Assembly: GCF_002250505.1 (NCBI RefSeq)
Contig: NZ_NJGY01000001.1
Location: 2,499,066 to 2,563,065 of the forward strand
From: Janthinobacterium sp. PC23-8
GTDB lineage: Bacteria; Pseudomonadota; Gammaproteobacteria; Burkholderiales; Burkholderiaceae_D
Direction of reading: 5' to 3'
Length of the DNA: 64,000 bases
Positions 46,650-55,468 of the stretch are shown in pieces (within the stretch, counting starts at the first letter, position 1; every line of letters begins with the position of its first letter). The notes beneath the pieces are model-generated. The model did no database searches, was not told the origin of the DNA, and saw only the letters and a program-made list of their open reading frames with translations. Made by a program: the position numbers and the translations under genes.

Positions 46650-47426
46650 TCAGCTGGCCAGGCGATGGCACAGCCGCTTGATGGTGCCAAACGCATAACG
46701 CGAGGCCACGCTGTGCACGAAACGCATGAAGTCGACGGCCGCCTCTTCATTCGCGTTGTCCGACACGGTGCGCATCACCGTAAAGGGCACGCCGAGCTCA
46801 AAACACACTTGCGCCACGGCCGCACCTTCCATTTCAACGGCCAGCAGATCCGGCAGGTCGGCTTTCAGCTGGTTCACATGCGCGGCGCTGCCGATAAACT
46901 GGTCGCCGCTGGCGATCAGGCCACGATGCACGTGTGCATGCTGCAAACCAAATTCCTGCACTTCCAGCGCCTCGAGCACGGCGTGCGCATCGTCGCGCAA
47001 AAAGTCTTGCGCGGCGCCTGTCAGTTGTTCGCTCAACGCCAGGTCGGTGGCAAAACGCTGCAGTCCCGTCAGCGGTACTTCAAAGCGGGGAAACAGGGGC
47101 CGCGCATCCATATCGTGCTGCAGCAGCGTTTCGGCCACCACGATATCGCCGACTTTCACCGTTTTATCCCCGCTGCCGGCCACGCCGGTAAAGACGATGT
47201 GGGTAACTCCGAACTTTTCCACAAGCAAAGAAGCCGTCATGGCGGCGGCAACCTTGCCCAGACGCGACAGGACGCACACAGCGTCGATATTCCACAACTG
47301 TCCAAGGGTGTAGACCCGCATGCCGTGCGAGCGCGTGACGGCCCCTTGCATGGCTTCTACCAGCCCCTGCTGTTCTTCGTGCAAGGCGCTGATGATTCCC
47401 AGGCGCATTTTTTTGTCTGTAGTCAT
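46650..47426 (-). CDS. mtnN: 5'-methylthioadenosine / S-adenosylhomocysteine nucleosidase
   Basis: This 258-residue nucleoside phosphorylase-fold enzyme is the MTA/SAH nucleosidase (Pfs). The start MRLGIISALHEEQQ, VFTGVAGSGDKTVKVGDIVV, the purine/ribose site LLAVEMEGAAVAQVC and the catalytic Asp in RTVSDNANE match the family. It recycles MTA and SAH and supplies the AI-2 precursor if luxS exists. It flanks the replication-origin region on the left. A Met six codons in (MRLGI) is an alternative start. Confidence 0.93.
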   Translation of the reverse strand: MTTDKKMRLGIISALHEEQQGLVEAMQGAVTRSHGMRVYTLGQLWNIDAVCVLSRLGKVAAAMTASLLVEKFGVTHIVFTGVAGSGDKTVKVGDIVVAETLLQHDMDARPLFPRFEVPLTGLQRFATDLALSEQLTGAAQDFLRDDAHAVLEALEVQEFGLQHAHVHRGLIASGDQFIGSAAHVNQLKADLPDLLAVEMEGAAVAQVCFELGVPFTVMRTVSDNANEEAAVDFMRFVHSVASRYAFGTIKRLCHRLAS

Positions 47427-47524
47427 GTGTTTTTCCCTGATATGCGGGGTTGAAAGCGTTCAGCGAAGCCGTTAACTGGGATTTTCCACGGTTCGCGTTT
47501 GTTTCTGTGTTTTAAATAAAGAGG

Positions 47525-47735
47525 TATACATAAAAATAGTAGTGATAGTAAACGACGGTTTTTCTGTGGATAAGTCGGTATACCGTCATGTTAACAAGCA
47601 CTTGGCATGCAAAAAAGGCGCTGCATAAGCATTGTATCGAGGCAGGACTTGTTTGGGATAAAAGTTTGCTTGTGGACAAATAACGACTTTTCCCACATCT
47701 CATCCTGTGGATATGCAGGCAGTTATCCACACCGG
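47525..47735. repeat. oriC module copy 1
   Basis: AT flank, trio (47537-47551), DnaA box (47565-47573), conserved GCATAAGCATTGTATCG, TGTGGATAT (47706) and reverse DnaA box (47723-47731). Confidence 0.85.
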
Positions 47736-47948
47736 TGAGCAAAAACCCTGGTTTTCGTGCTGGCCGCCGTGCTGTTTGTTCACTTCGATTGTTGCTCACG
47801 ATGTTGGCCAGGATCCACTACGGATTCCTGGAGACGGTTTGGCAGTGGAGATCAACGTTGCTGTTAACGCGTTTTTTTTGCCGGTGTTACCTGCTTTTGG
47901 CACAACCAGGTGCGTTGGCCGGATTTTTTGTCGGTTTACAATAGATTC

Positions 47949-48157
47949 GTATATAAAAATAGTAGTAATAGTAAACGCCGATTTTTCTGTGGATAAGTCG
48001 CTTTTTTTCAACAGGATCAAACGTTTACGCGAAAAAAAAAGCCTGCATAAGCTTTGTATCGCCGAAGGAGCAAAATTGTATAAAATTGGGCTGCTCGCGT
48101 AACTTCGTGTTTACGCACAAGTCATCCTGTGGATATCAAATGAGTTATCCACAATCG
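47949..48157. repeat. oriC module copy 2
   Basis: Same order as copy 1: trio 47960-47974, DnaA box 47988-47996, GCATAAGCTTTGTATCG, TGTGGATAT (48128) and reverse box 48145-48153. Offset from copy 1 is about 422 bp. This is the copy with the cleanest trio. Confidence 0.85.
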
Positions 48158-48390
48158 TTCTGAAATCCCCATTTTTTCTGGTTGCTGACCTTGCCTGATC
48201 CGTCGACGGCTTGACGTCTGCACATCGTTTCCTGCAAGACGGTTTGGCAGTGCCGACGCAGGTGTGCCGGCTTGCCGTTTTTTCGCTGGCGCAGTGTTGG
48301 CTCAAATTTTTTTTTCGCTTGCCAGAGCTGCGTCAAGCAAAGCGGGCCTGGCGAGTCAAACTGCGGGTGACCAGGTTTACTCTAACAAGA

Positions 48391-48604
48391 TCGTATACAA
48401 GCATAGTAATAGTAGTTAACGCAGGAACTTTCCTGTGGATAAGTACAGATTTATCCTTGTAAACAAAAACTTGGCGCGCGTATAAACGCTGCGTAAGCGC
48501 TGTATGACGCGGTAACAGTTTTGGGACAAAAAAATCGCCTGTGAAAATTTTTTCGCTTACGCACATAGTGTGCCTGTGGATATCCATACACTTATCCACA
48601 GCCC
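48391..48604. repeat. oriC module copy 3
   Basis: Trio 48404-48419, DnaA box 48434-48442, GCGTAAGCGCTGTATGA, TGTGGATAT (48574) and reverse box 48592-48600. Offset from copy 2 is about 447 bp. The inter-module spacers share GACGGTTTGGCAGTG at 47833 and 48238, so the repeat unit includes the spacer. Confidence 0.83.
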
Positions 48605-48775
48605 GGAAGAGGGTGTTTTGGAAGGGAATTGAGCAGACTCAGCAATTAATGTCGCCGTGCAAGGTCACTGGTGGTAATCTGCTTTGCGACTGATGCACGA
48701 ACACAGACTCTGGTAAAGGCAAGCGGCGAGGAGACACGCCGCCCATCCTCGACGGTATTACCGAAAGGAGCTTCA

Positions 48776-50413
48776 TTGGAATCGGCAGGCGAATTTGACT
48801 ACATCATCATCGGTGGCGGTACGGCAGGGTGCGTGCTGGCCAACCGGCTCACGCGCGACCCGAACGCCGCCGTCTTGCTGGTGGAAGCGGGCGGCAAGGA
48901 CGATTACGTATGGATCCATATCCCCGTCGGCTATCTGCATTGCATCGGCAATCCGCGCACGGACTGGCTGTATTCCACCGAGGCCGATGCCGGCCTGGGC
49001 GGGCGCAGCCTGATTTATCCGCGCGGCAAAGTGCTGGGCGGCAGCTCTTCCATCAACGGCATGATCTATATGCGCGGCCAGGCGCAGGACTATGACCGCT
49101 GGGCCGAGCTGACGCGCGACGCGTCCTGGGGCTGGGACCAGGTGCTGCCGCTGTTCAAACAAAGCGAGCATTACCATGGCGGCGCGTCAAACCACCATGG
49201 CACCGGCGGCGAGTGGCGGGTGGAAAAACAGCGCTTGTCGTGGGATATATTGAACGCTTTTCGCGATGCGGCGGAACAAGTCGGCATTGGCAAAACGCTG
49301 GACTTCAACGGCGGCGACAATAGCGGCAGCGCCTATTTCGACGTCAACCAGCGCCGCGGCATCCGCTGGAATACCTCGAAAGCATTTTTGAAACCGGCGT
49401 CGCGCCGGCCCAATCTGACCATCATGACGGGCTGCCACGTGGAACGGCTGCAGATCACGGCGTCCGACAGTGGCCCGCGTTGCACCGGCATCACGTTTAC
49501 CGGCGGCGGCACGCAGTGGCAGGCCAGCGCCCGCCGCGAAACCGTGCTCACGGCCGGCGCCATCGGCTCGCCCCATCTGCTGCAATTGTCCGGCATCGGA
49601 CCGGCCGCCTTGCTGCGCCAGCACGGTATCAACCCCGTGGTCGACGCTCCTGGCGTGGGTGGCAATTTGCAGGATCATTTGCAGCTGCGCATGGTATTCA
49701 AGGTGCAGGGCGTGAAAACCTTGAATATCATGGCCGGCAATTTGCTGGGCAGGATGCAGATCGGCATGCAATATGCGCTGTTCCAGAGCGGGCCGATGTC
49801 GATGGCGCCGTCGCAGCTGGGGGCGTTCGCCAAATCCGATCCCGGCCAGGCCACGCCGAACCTGCAATATCACGTGCAGCCCTTGTCGCTCGACAAGTTC
49901 GGTACGCCCTTGCATGCTTTTCCCGCCTTTACGGCCAGCGTCTGCAATCTGCGTCCGACGTCGCGCGGCCAGGTGCAACTGGCTGCGAACGACAGTTACG
50001 CACCACCCAAGATTGCCCTGAATTACCTCAGCACGCCGGAAGACCGCCAGGTGGCGGCCGATGCCCTGCGCCTGACGCGCACGATAGTTGCTGCGCCCGC
50101 CTTGCAGCGGTTTGCTCCGCAGGAATACAAGCCTGGTGCTCAGTACCAGACAGAGGCTGAACTGGCGCAGGCTGCCAGCGAGATCGGCACGACGATCTTC
50201 CACCCGGTCGGCACTTGCCGCATGGGGCTGACCAGCGATCCTTTGTCCGTGGTGGACAGCCGCTTGCGCGTAATCGGCGTGGCGCGCTTGCGCGTGGTCG
50301 ACGCCTCCATCATGCCCTTTATTACGTCGGGCAATACCAACTCGCCGACCGTGATGATCGCGGAAAAAGCGGCGCAAATGATACAAAACGACTGGAAAAG
50401 CGGCGTCGTTTGA
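48776..50413 (+). CDS. GMC-family FAD oxidoreductase (choline dehydrogenase-like)
   Basis: This 545-residue flavoenzyme is placed at the TTG start 48776 because AAAGGAG lies five bases upstream and the FAD motif follows directly (FDYIIIGGGTAGCVLANRL). In-frame starts further upstream would add a non-conserved leader reaching into the origin region. GMC signatures are RGKVLGGSSSINGMIYMRGQ and GAIGSPHLLQLSGIG, and the C-terminal active-site histidine region is GTCRMG...LRVVDASIMP. It oxidises an alcohol, possibly choline or a long-chain alcohol; substrate is not assigned. The gene stands alone beside oriC. Confidence 0.9.
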   Translation: MESAGEFDYIIIGGGTAGCVLANRLTRDPNAAVLLVEAGGKDDYVWIHIPVGYLHCIGNPRTDWLYSTEADAGLGGRSLIYPRGKVLGGSSSINGMIYMRGQAQDYDRWAELTRDASWGWDQVLPLFKQSEHYHGGASNHHGTGGEWRVEKQRLSWDILNAFRDAAEQVGIGKTLDFNGGDNSGSAYFDVNQRRGIRWNTSKAFLKPASRRPNLTIMTGCHVERLQITASDSGPRCTGITFTGGGTQWQASARRETVLTAGAIGSPHLLQLSGIGPAALLRQHGINPVVDAPGVGGNLQDHLQLRMVFKVQGVKTLNIMAGNLLGRMQIGMQYALFQSGPMSMAPSQLGAFAKSDPGQATPNLQYHVQPLSLDKFGTPLHAFPAFTASVCNLRPTSRGQVQLAANDSYAPPKIALNYLSTPEDRQVAADALRLTRTIVAAPALQRFAPQEYKPGAQYQTEAELAQAASEIGTTIFHPVGTCRMGLTSDPLSVVDSRLRVIGVARLRVVDASIMPFITSGNTNSPTVMIAEKAAQMIQNDWKSGVV

Positions 50414-50531
50414 GCCTGTTTGCGCCAGCCGAAAAGGGAAAAAATCCCCGTAGTTATACTGTATTGTGCGGAAAATTCAAGTTGTGTATTATAAAAAAGA
50501 CTAAGTAGTACAAAAAGTACAACTAGGAGAC

Positions 50532-51305
50532 ATGATGTCCAACATCATCTTGGAAACAAGAAGTTTGACCAAGGAATTCAAGGGTTTCACCGCTGTGAGC
50601 GATGTCAACCTGAAAGTGGAACGCGGCCATATCCACGCCTTGATCGGTCCCAACGGCGCCGGCAAGACCACGTGTTTTAACCTGCTCACCAAATTCCTGG
50701 TACCCACTTCCGGACAGATCCTGTTCAATGGAAAAGATATCACCGCCGCCAAGCCGGCGCAGATCGCCCGCATGGGCGTGATCCGCTCGTTCCAGATTTC
50801 CGCCGTGTTCCCGCATCTGTCGGTGCTGCAGAATGTACGCATCGGCTTGCAGCGCCAGCTCGGCACCTCGTTTTATTTCTGGCAAAGCGAACGGGCCCTG
50901 AACCAGCTCAACGACCGCGCCATGGCCTTGCTGGCCGAAGTCGATCTCACCGAATTTGCCGACACCATCACGGTCGACATGCCTTACGGGCGCAAGCGCG
51001 CGCTGGAAATCGCCACCACCCTGGCGATGGAGCCGGAAATGATGCTGCTCGATGAACCGACGCAGGGCATGGGCCACGAAGACGTGCACCGGGTCACCGA
51101 GCTGATCAAGAAAGTTTCGGCCGGCCGCACCATTTTGATGGTCGAACACAATATGAGCGTGGTGTCGGGCATCTGCGACAAGATCTCCGTACTGCAGCGC
51201 GGCGCCATGCTGGCCGAGGGCAGTTATGCGGAAGTGTCGCGCAATCCACAGGTGATGGAAGCATACATGGGCACCACCCATGCGGAACTGGAAGGGGCGC
51301 ATTGA
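50532..51305 (+). CDS. livG: Branched-chain amino acid-type ABC transporter ATPase (LivG-like)
   Basis: This 257-residue ATPase has Walker A GPNGAGKTTCFNLLTKFL, a signature region YGRKRALEIATTLAMEPEMM (LivG-type, without a standard LSGGQ), Walker B LLLDEPTQGM and the His switch VEHNM. It is the first gene of a five-gene uptake system (ATPase, ATPase, binding protein, two permeases). The substrate could be branched-chain amino acids, urea or related amides. Confidence 0.9.
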   Translation: MMSNIILETRSLTKEFKGFTAVSDVNLKVERGHIHALIGPNGAGKTTCFNLLTKFLVPTSGQILFNGKDITAAKPAQIARMGVIRSFQISAVFPHLSVLQNVRIGLQRQLGTSFYFWQSERALNQLNDRAMALLAEVDLTEFADTITVDMPYGRKRALEIATTLAMEPEMMLLDEPTQGMGHEDVHRVTELIKKVSAGRTILMVEHNMSVVSGICDKISVLQRGAMLAEGSYAEVSRNPQVMEAYMGTTHAELEGAH

Positions 51306-52045
51306 TGACGACGGTATCAAACGGCAGCCATGCGGCGCCCGCGCTGGAAATTTCGCAACTGCACACCTGGTATGGCGAATCGCACATCTTGCACGATGTG
51401 AACTTGACAGTGCGCCAGGGCGAGGTGGTTACTTTGCTGGGCCGCAATGGCGCCGGCCGCACCACCACCTTGCGCGCCATCATGGGCCTGACGGGCGCGC
51501 GCACCGGTTCGATCAAGGTCAACGGTATCGAAGCGATCGGTTTGGCCACGCACAAGATCGCTCACCTGGGCATCGGCTATTGTCCCGAGGAGCGCGGCAT
51601 TTTTTCTTCGCTGTCGACGGAAGAAAACCTGATGCTGCCGCCTAAGCTGACCGTGGCCAGCGGCGAGAAGGGCATGTCGGTGGCGGAAATCTACGCCATG
51701 TTCCCGAACTTGCAGGAGCGCCGCCACAGTCAGGGCACGCGCCTGTCCGGCGGCGAGCAGCAGATGCTGGCCGTGGCGCGCATCTTGCGCACGGGCGCGC
51801 GCTTGCTGCTGCTCGATGAAATTTCGGAAGGCCTGGCGCCCGTCATCGTGCAGGGGCTGGCGCGCATGATCACCACCTTGAAAGCGAAGGGATACACCAT
51901 CGTCATGGTGGAGCAGAATTTCCGGTTTGCCGCACCGCTGGCGGACCGGTTTTATGTGATGGAGCACGGTCAGATCGTCGAGACTTTTGCTGCATCCGAA
52001 CTTGAGGCCAAGATGCCGGTACTGACCGAGCTGCTTGGTGTCTAA
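51305..52045 (+). CDS. livF: Branched-chain amino acid-type ABC transporter ATPase (LivF-like), Walker A Lys replaced by Arg
   Basis: This 246-residue second ATPase starts at ATG 51305 inside the livG stop (TGATG). The signature is RLSGGEQQMLAVARIL, Walker B is LLLLDEISEGLAP and the switch region is VEQNF. The P-loop reads GRNGAGRTTT: the usual invariant lysine is arginine, and codon 50 or so is CGC. Partner LivG keeps its lysine, so the pair may have one consensus and one weakened nucleotide site. Confidence 0.9.
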   Translation: MTTVSNGSHAAPALEISQLHTWYGESHILHDVNLTVRQGEVVTLLGRNGAGRTTTLRAIMGLTGARTGSIKVNGIEAIGLATHKIAHLGIGYCPEERGIFSSLSTEENLMLPPKLTVASGEKGMSVAEIYAMFPNLQERRHSQGTRLSGGEQQMLAVARILRTGARLLLLDEISEGLAPVIVQGLARMITTLKAKGYTIVMVEQNFRFAAPLADRFYVMEHGQIVETFAASELEAKMPVLTELLGV

Positions 52046-52127
52046 GTAAGTACCAAGAATTTATGCGTGCTTGCTTAGTGTCAAGCGATCGTCTGAATAG
52101 CACACAATGATTTTCAACGGAGACACC

Positions 52128-53336
52128 ATGAAACGTAACGCTATCGCCATTGCCACCGCTGCCCTTTGTGCCCTGGGCTTTTCCTCCGCCGCCCAGGCCC
52201 AGATCTCCGGCGACACCATCAAGATCGGTTTTATCTCCGACATGTCGGGCGTGTATTCCGACGTCGACGGCCTTGGCGGCGCCGAAGCCATCAAGATGGC
52301 GATCGCCGACGCCGGTGTCGTTATCGCCGGCAAGAAAGTCGAATTCATTTCCGCCGACCACCAGAACAAGGCCGATATCGCCGCCTCCAAGGCGCGCGAA
52401 TGGTTCGACCAGCAGGGCGTCGACATGCTGATCGGCGGCACCAATTCAGGCGCCAGCCTGGCCATGGCCAAGGTTGCGGCCGAAAAGAAAAAAGTGTTTG
52501 TCGCCATTGGCGCCGGCTCCTCGCGCCTGACCAATGAAGAATGCTCGCCTTACACCGTGCATTACGCCTACGACACCGTGGCACTGGCGCGCGGCACCGG
52601 CGGCACCCTCGTCAAGCAGGGCGGCAAGAACTGGTATTTCATGACGGCCGACTACGCGTTTGGCCACTCGCTGGAAAAAGACACGGCCGATGTCGTCAAG
52701 GCGGCCGGCGGCAAGGTGCTGGGCAGCGTCAAGCATCCGCTGGGCGCCTCCGACTTCTCGTCCTTCCTGCTGCAGGCGCAAGCGGCCAAACCGCAAATCC
52801 TCGGCCTGGCCAATGCCGGTGGCGACGCCATCAACAGCATCAAGGCGGCCAATGAGTTTGGCGTGACCAAGAGCGTGAAACTGGCCGGCTTGCTGATTTT
52901 TATTAACGACATCCATTCGCTGGGCCTGAACCTGACGCAGGGCATGTACCTGACCGATGGCTGGTACTGGGACCTGAATCCGGAAACGCGCGCCTGGTCG
53001 AAACGCTATTTCGACAAGATGAAGAAAGAGCCGTCGATGCTGCAGGCAGCCGACTACTCGGCCGCAGCCAATTACCTGAAGGCCGTCAAGGCGCTCGGCA
53101 CCGACGATTCCGACAAGGTCATGGCCTACCTGAAAAAAACCAGGATCAACGACATGTTCACCAAGAACGGCGAAGTGCGTCCCGATGGCCGCATGGTGCA
53201 CGACATGTACCTGATGGAAGTGAAAAAGCCGGCCGAGTCGAAATACCCATGGGATTACTACAAGGTGGTGGCCACGGTGCCGGGGGCGCAAGCCTACCTG
53301 ACCAAGGCCGAATCGAAGTGTTCGCTCTGGAAATAA
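52128..53336 (+). CDS. Periplasmic substrate-binding protein of the ABC transporter (LivK-like)
   Basis: This 402-residue type I periplasmic binding protein starts at ATG 52128 (MKRNAIAIATAALCALGFSS), with a signal peptide ending in AQAQ. The fold markers are DTIKIGFISDMSGVYSDVDG, EFISADHQNKADIAASKARE and GGTNSGASLAMAKVAAEKKK. It binds the transported solute. The gene sits between the ATPase and permease genes. A strong hairpin just after the stop probably stabilises this transcript. Confidence 0.92.
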   Translation: MKRNAIAIATAALCALGFSSAAQAQISGDTIKIGFISDMSGVYSDVDGLGGAEAIKMAIADAGVVIAGKKVEFISADHQNKADIAASKAREWFDQQGVDMLIGGTNSGASLAMAKVAAEKKKVFVAIGAGSSRLTNEECSPYTVHYAYDTVALARGTGGTLVKQGGKNWYFMTADYAFGHSLEKDTADVVKAAGGKVLGSVKHPLGASDFSSFLLQAQAAKPQILGLANAGGDAINSIKAANEFGVTKSVKLAGLLIFINDIHSLGLNLTQGMYLTDGWYWDLNPETRAWSKRYFDKMKKEPSMLQAADYSAAANYLKAVKALGTDDSDKVMAYLKKTRINDMFTKNGEVRPDGRMVHDMYLMEVKKPAESKYPWDYYKVVATVPGAQAYLTKAESKCSLWK

Positions 53337-53339
53337 GCT

Positions 53340-53384
53340 GACCACACTGCCCGTCTGGCGCCATGCCACGCGGGCAGTGTGGTC
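53340..53384 (+). terminator. Long hairpin after the binding-protein gene
   Basis: GACCACACTGCCCG and CGGGCAGTGTGGTC form a 14-bp perfect stem with a 17-base loop directly behind the stop codon. There is no T run, so it is more likely an mRNA-stabilising or attenuating element that gives more binding protein than permease. Confidence 0.55.
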
Positions 53385-53479
53385 GTGGCCGTGCATGCCG
53401 GCCACGCTTCACCTTGCGCCGCCGCGCCCTCCCTTGATACCACACCGTCATCCGGCGGTGCTTTTTATACTGTGATGCC

Positions 53480-54364
53480 ATGGAAATTTTCGGCGTTCCA
53501 TTACAAGCGATGATGAGCCAGCTGCTGCTGGGTCTTGTCAACGGCTCGTTCTATGCCATGTTGTCCCTCGGTCTGGCCGTCATCTTTGGCCTGCTCAACG
53601 TCATCAATTTCTCGCACGGCGCCATGTACATGATGGGTGCCTTCCTGGCCTGGATCGGCCTGAGCTACTTCGACATCAATTACTGGGCCATGCTGGTGAT
53701 CGCCCCCCTGATCGTCGGCGCCTTCGGCATCCTGATCGAAAAAACCATGCTGCGCTGGCTGTACAAACTCGATCATTTGTACGGCTTGCTGCTGACCTTT
53801 GGCATCACCCTGATCGTCGAAGGGGTGTTCCGCTCCTTCTATGGCGTCTCGGGCCAGCCCTATGCCGTGCCCGAATTGCTGTCCGGCGCCACCGATCTGG
53901 GCTTCATGATCCTGCCGAACTACCGCGCCTGGGTCGTCGTCGCTTCGCTGGCGGTGTGCCTGGCCACCTGGTTCGTGATCGAAAAAACCAAGCTGGGTGC
54001 TTACCTGCGCGCTGGTACGGAAAACCCGAAACTGGTCGAAGCGTTCGGCATCAACGTGCCGCTGATGGTGACGCTGACGTTCGGCTTCGGCGTGGCGCTG
54101 GCCGGTTTTGCCGGCGTGCTGGCCGCACCCATCATCCAGGTCTCGCCACTGATGGGCTCGAACCTGATCATCGTCGTGTTTGCCGTGGTGGTGATCGGCG
54201 GCATGGGCTCCATCATGGGTTCCATCCTGACAGGCCTGGGCCTGGGCGTGATCGAGGGCCTGACCCGCGTGTTCTACCCGGAAGGCTCGGCCACCGTGGT
54301 GTTCGTGGTGATGGTCATCGTGCTGCTGCTGCGTCCCGCCGGCCTGTTCGGCAAAGAAAAGTAA
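53480..54364 (+). CDS. livH: Branched-chain amino acid-type ABC permease (LivH-like)
   Basis: This 294-residue inner-membrane permease has about eight helices and the LivH-type beginning LLLGLVNGSFYAMLSLGLAV, FGLLNVINFSHGAMYMMGAF and the conserved IVVFAVVVIGGMGSIMGSIL loop that contacts the ATPases. It pairs with the LivM-like gene 30 bp downstream. Confidence 0.93.
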   Translation: MEIFGVPLQAMMSQLLLGLVNGSFYAMLSLGLAVIFGLLNVINFSHGAMYMMGAFLAWIGLSYFDINYWAMLVIAPLIVGAFGILIEKTMLRWLYKLDHLYGLLLTFGITLIVEGVFRSFYGVSGQPYAVPELLSGATDLGFMILPNYRAWVVVASLAVCLATWFVIEKTKLGAYLRAGTENPKLVEAFGINVPLMVTLTFGFGVALAGFAGVLAAPIIQVSPLMGSNLIIVVFAVVVIGGMGSIMGSILTGLGLGVIEGLTRVFYPEGSATVVFVVMVIVLLLRPAGLFGKEK

Positions 54365-54394
54365 TCTCATCAGTCATGTATTGGAGCAATCACG

Positions 54395-55375
54395 ATGAAT
54401 AAAAATGTAGGCTACGCAATCGCCCTGGCGCTGGCGCTGGCCGCACCGTTTTACGGCTATCCGGTCTTCCTGATGAAGTTGCTTTGCTTTGCCCTGTTTG
54501 CCTGCGCCTTCAACTTGCTGATCGGCTATACCGGTTTGCTGTCCTTCGGCCATGCGGCGTTTTTTGGCGGCGCCGGCTATGTCACCGGTTACGCCTTGCG
54601 CACCTGGGGCTGGCCGACGGAACTGGGCCTGCTGGCCGGCGTCGTCACCGGCGCCTTCCTGGGCCTGGTGATGGGCAGCCTGGCGATCCGCCGCCAGGGC
54701 ATCTATTTCACCATGATCACCCTGGCGCTGGCGCAGATGGTGTACTTCCTGGCGCTGCGCCTGCCGTTCACCGGCGGCGAAGATGGCTTGCAGGGTGTTC
54801 CACGTGGAACACTGTTTGGCACCATCAACCTGGGTAACGACACCGTGCTGTACTACGTGGTGCTGGCCATCTTTGTCGCCGGCTTCGCCCTGATCGTGCG
54901 CACCATCCACTCGCCGTTCGGGCAGGTGTTGAAAGCGATCAAGGAAAACGAGCCGCGCGCCATCTCCCTGGGCTACGACGTCAACAAGTACAAGCTGACG
55001 GCCATCGTGCTGTCCGCGTCCCTGGCGGCGCTGGCCGGCGCCACCAAGACGCTGGTGCTGGGCTTTGAAACCCTGACCGATGTGTACTGGGGCATGTCGG
55101 GCCTGGTTGTCCTGATGACTCTGGTGGGTGGCATGGGCACGCTGGCCGGCCCCATCCTCGGCGCCGTGCTGATCATTGCGCTGGAAAACAAACTGGGCGA
55201 CTTTGGCACCTACCTGGCCACGCACACGGGCGTGCAGTGGTTTGGGACCTTGGGCGAATCGGTGGGCATCGTCACCGGCATCATCTTCGTGATCTGCGTG
55301 CTGATGTTCCGGCGCGGTATCGTGGGCGAGGCGATCGCCCGCTTCGGAGGCAGGGCCGCCAGGCCCGCCGCCTGA
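54395..55375 (+). CDS. livM: Branched-chain amino acid-type ABC permease (LivM-like), with an internal parS site
   Basis: This 326-residue permease has about nine helices, with LLIGYTGLLSFGHAAFFGG and VVLMTLVGGMGTLAGPILGA typical of LivM. It is the last gene of the transporter operon and is followed by a terminator. Bases 54796-54811 within the coding sequence form a perfect 16-bp parS palindrome that encodes the neutral segment GVPRGT. Confidence 0.93.
   Translation: MNKNVGYAIALALALAAPFYGYPVFLMKLLCFALFACAFNLLIGYTGLLSFGHAAFFGGAGYVTGYALRTWGWPTELGLLAGVVTGAFLGLVMGSLAIRRQGIYFTMITLALAQMVYFLALRLPFTGGEDGLQGVPRGTLFGTINLGNDTVLYYVVLAIFVAGFALIVRTIHSPFGQVLKAIKENEPRAISLGYDVNKYKLTAIVLSASLAALAGATKTLVLGFETLTDVYWGMSGLVVLMTLVGGMGTLAGPILGAVLIIALENKLGDFGTYLATHTGVQWFGTLGESVGIVTGIIFVICVLMFRRGIVGEAIARFGGRAARPAA
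54796..54811. promoter_or_regulatory. parS site inside livM
   Basis: TGTTCCACGTGGAACA is a perfect palindrome equal to the intergenic site at 59673 and matching the general parS consensus for ParB. The symmetry extends one base further on each side. Confidence 0.8.
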
Positions 55376-55391
55376 GTCCTGAGCCGCAAGC

Positions 55392-55419
55392 AACGCCGGA
55401 TATGAGTCCGGCGTTTTTT
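55392..55419 (+). terminator. Rho-independent terminator of the transporter operon
   Basis: AACGCCGGA and TCCGGCGTT pair across six bases and are followed by TTTT, 17 bp behind the livM stop. Confidence 0.9.
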
Positions 55420-55468
55420 ATTTGGAGACCGTTTTTAGCGTTACCTCATCAATGAATGGAGAACAGCT

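Larger units (their letters stand above)
47525..48604. other. Probable chromosomal replication origin (oriC) with three tandem modules
   Basis: A 1.2-kb gene-free region holds six perfect DnaA boxes. TGTGGATAA occurs at 47565, 47988 and 48434; TTATCCACA occurs at 47723, 48145 and 48592. Three further TGTGGATAT variants lie at 47706, 48128 and 48574. A DnaA-trio-like track precedes each TGTGGATAA by 13-14 bp: TAGTAGTGATAGTAA at 47537, TAGTAGTAATAGTAA at 47960 and TAGTAATAGTAGTTAA at 48404. Each has an AT-rich GTATAYA flank on its far side. Read on the minus strand this is DnaA box, spacer, TACTATTACTACTA trio, AT-rich stretch, the bacterial origin-unwinding layout. parAB, parS and mnmG-rsmG lie 11-15 kb away. 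dnaA is not in the window. Confidence 0.85.

Noticed and set aside
47707..48102. 131-codon plus-strand frame inside the origin region
   Set aside because: It spans DnaA boxes and the trio of module 2, has no start signal and encodes no recognisable protein.
49432..49447. GCCACGTGGAACGG as a parS site in the GMC gene
   Set aside because: Only the central CCACGTGGAAC core matches and both outer parts fail, so it is likely chance.
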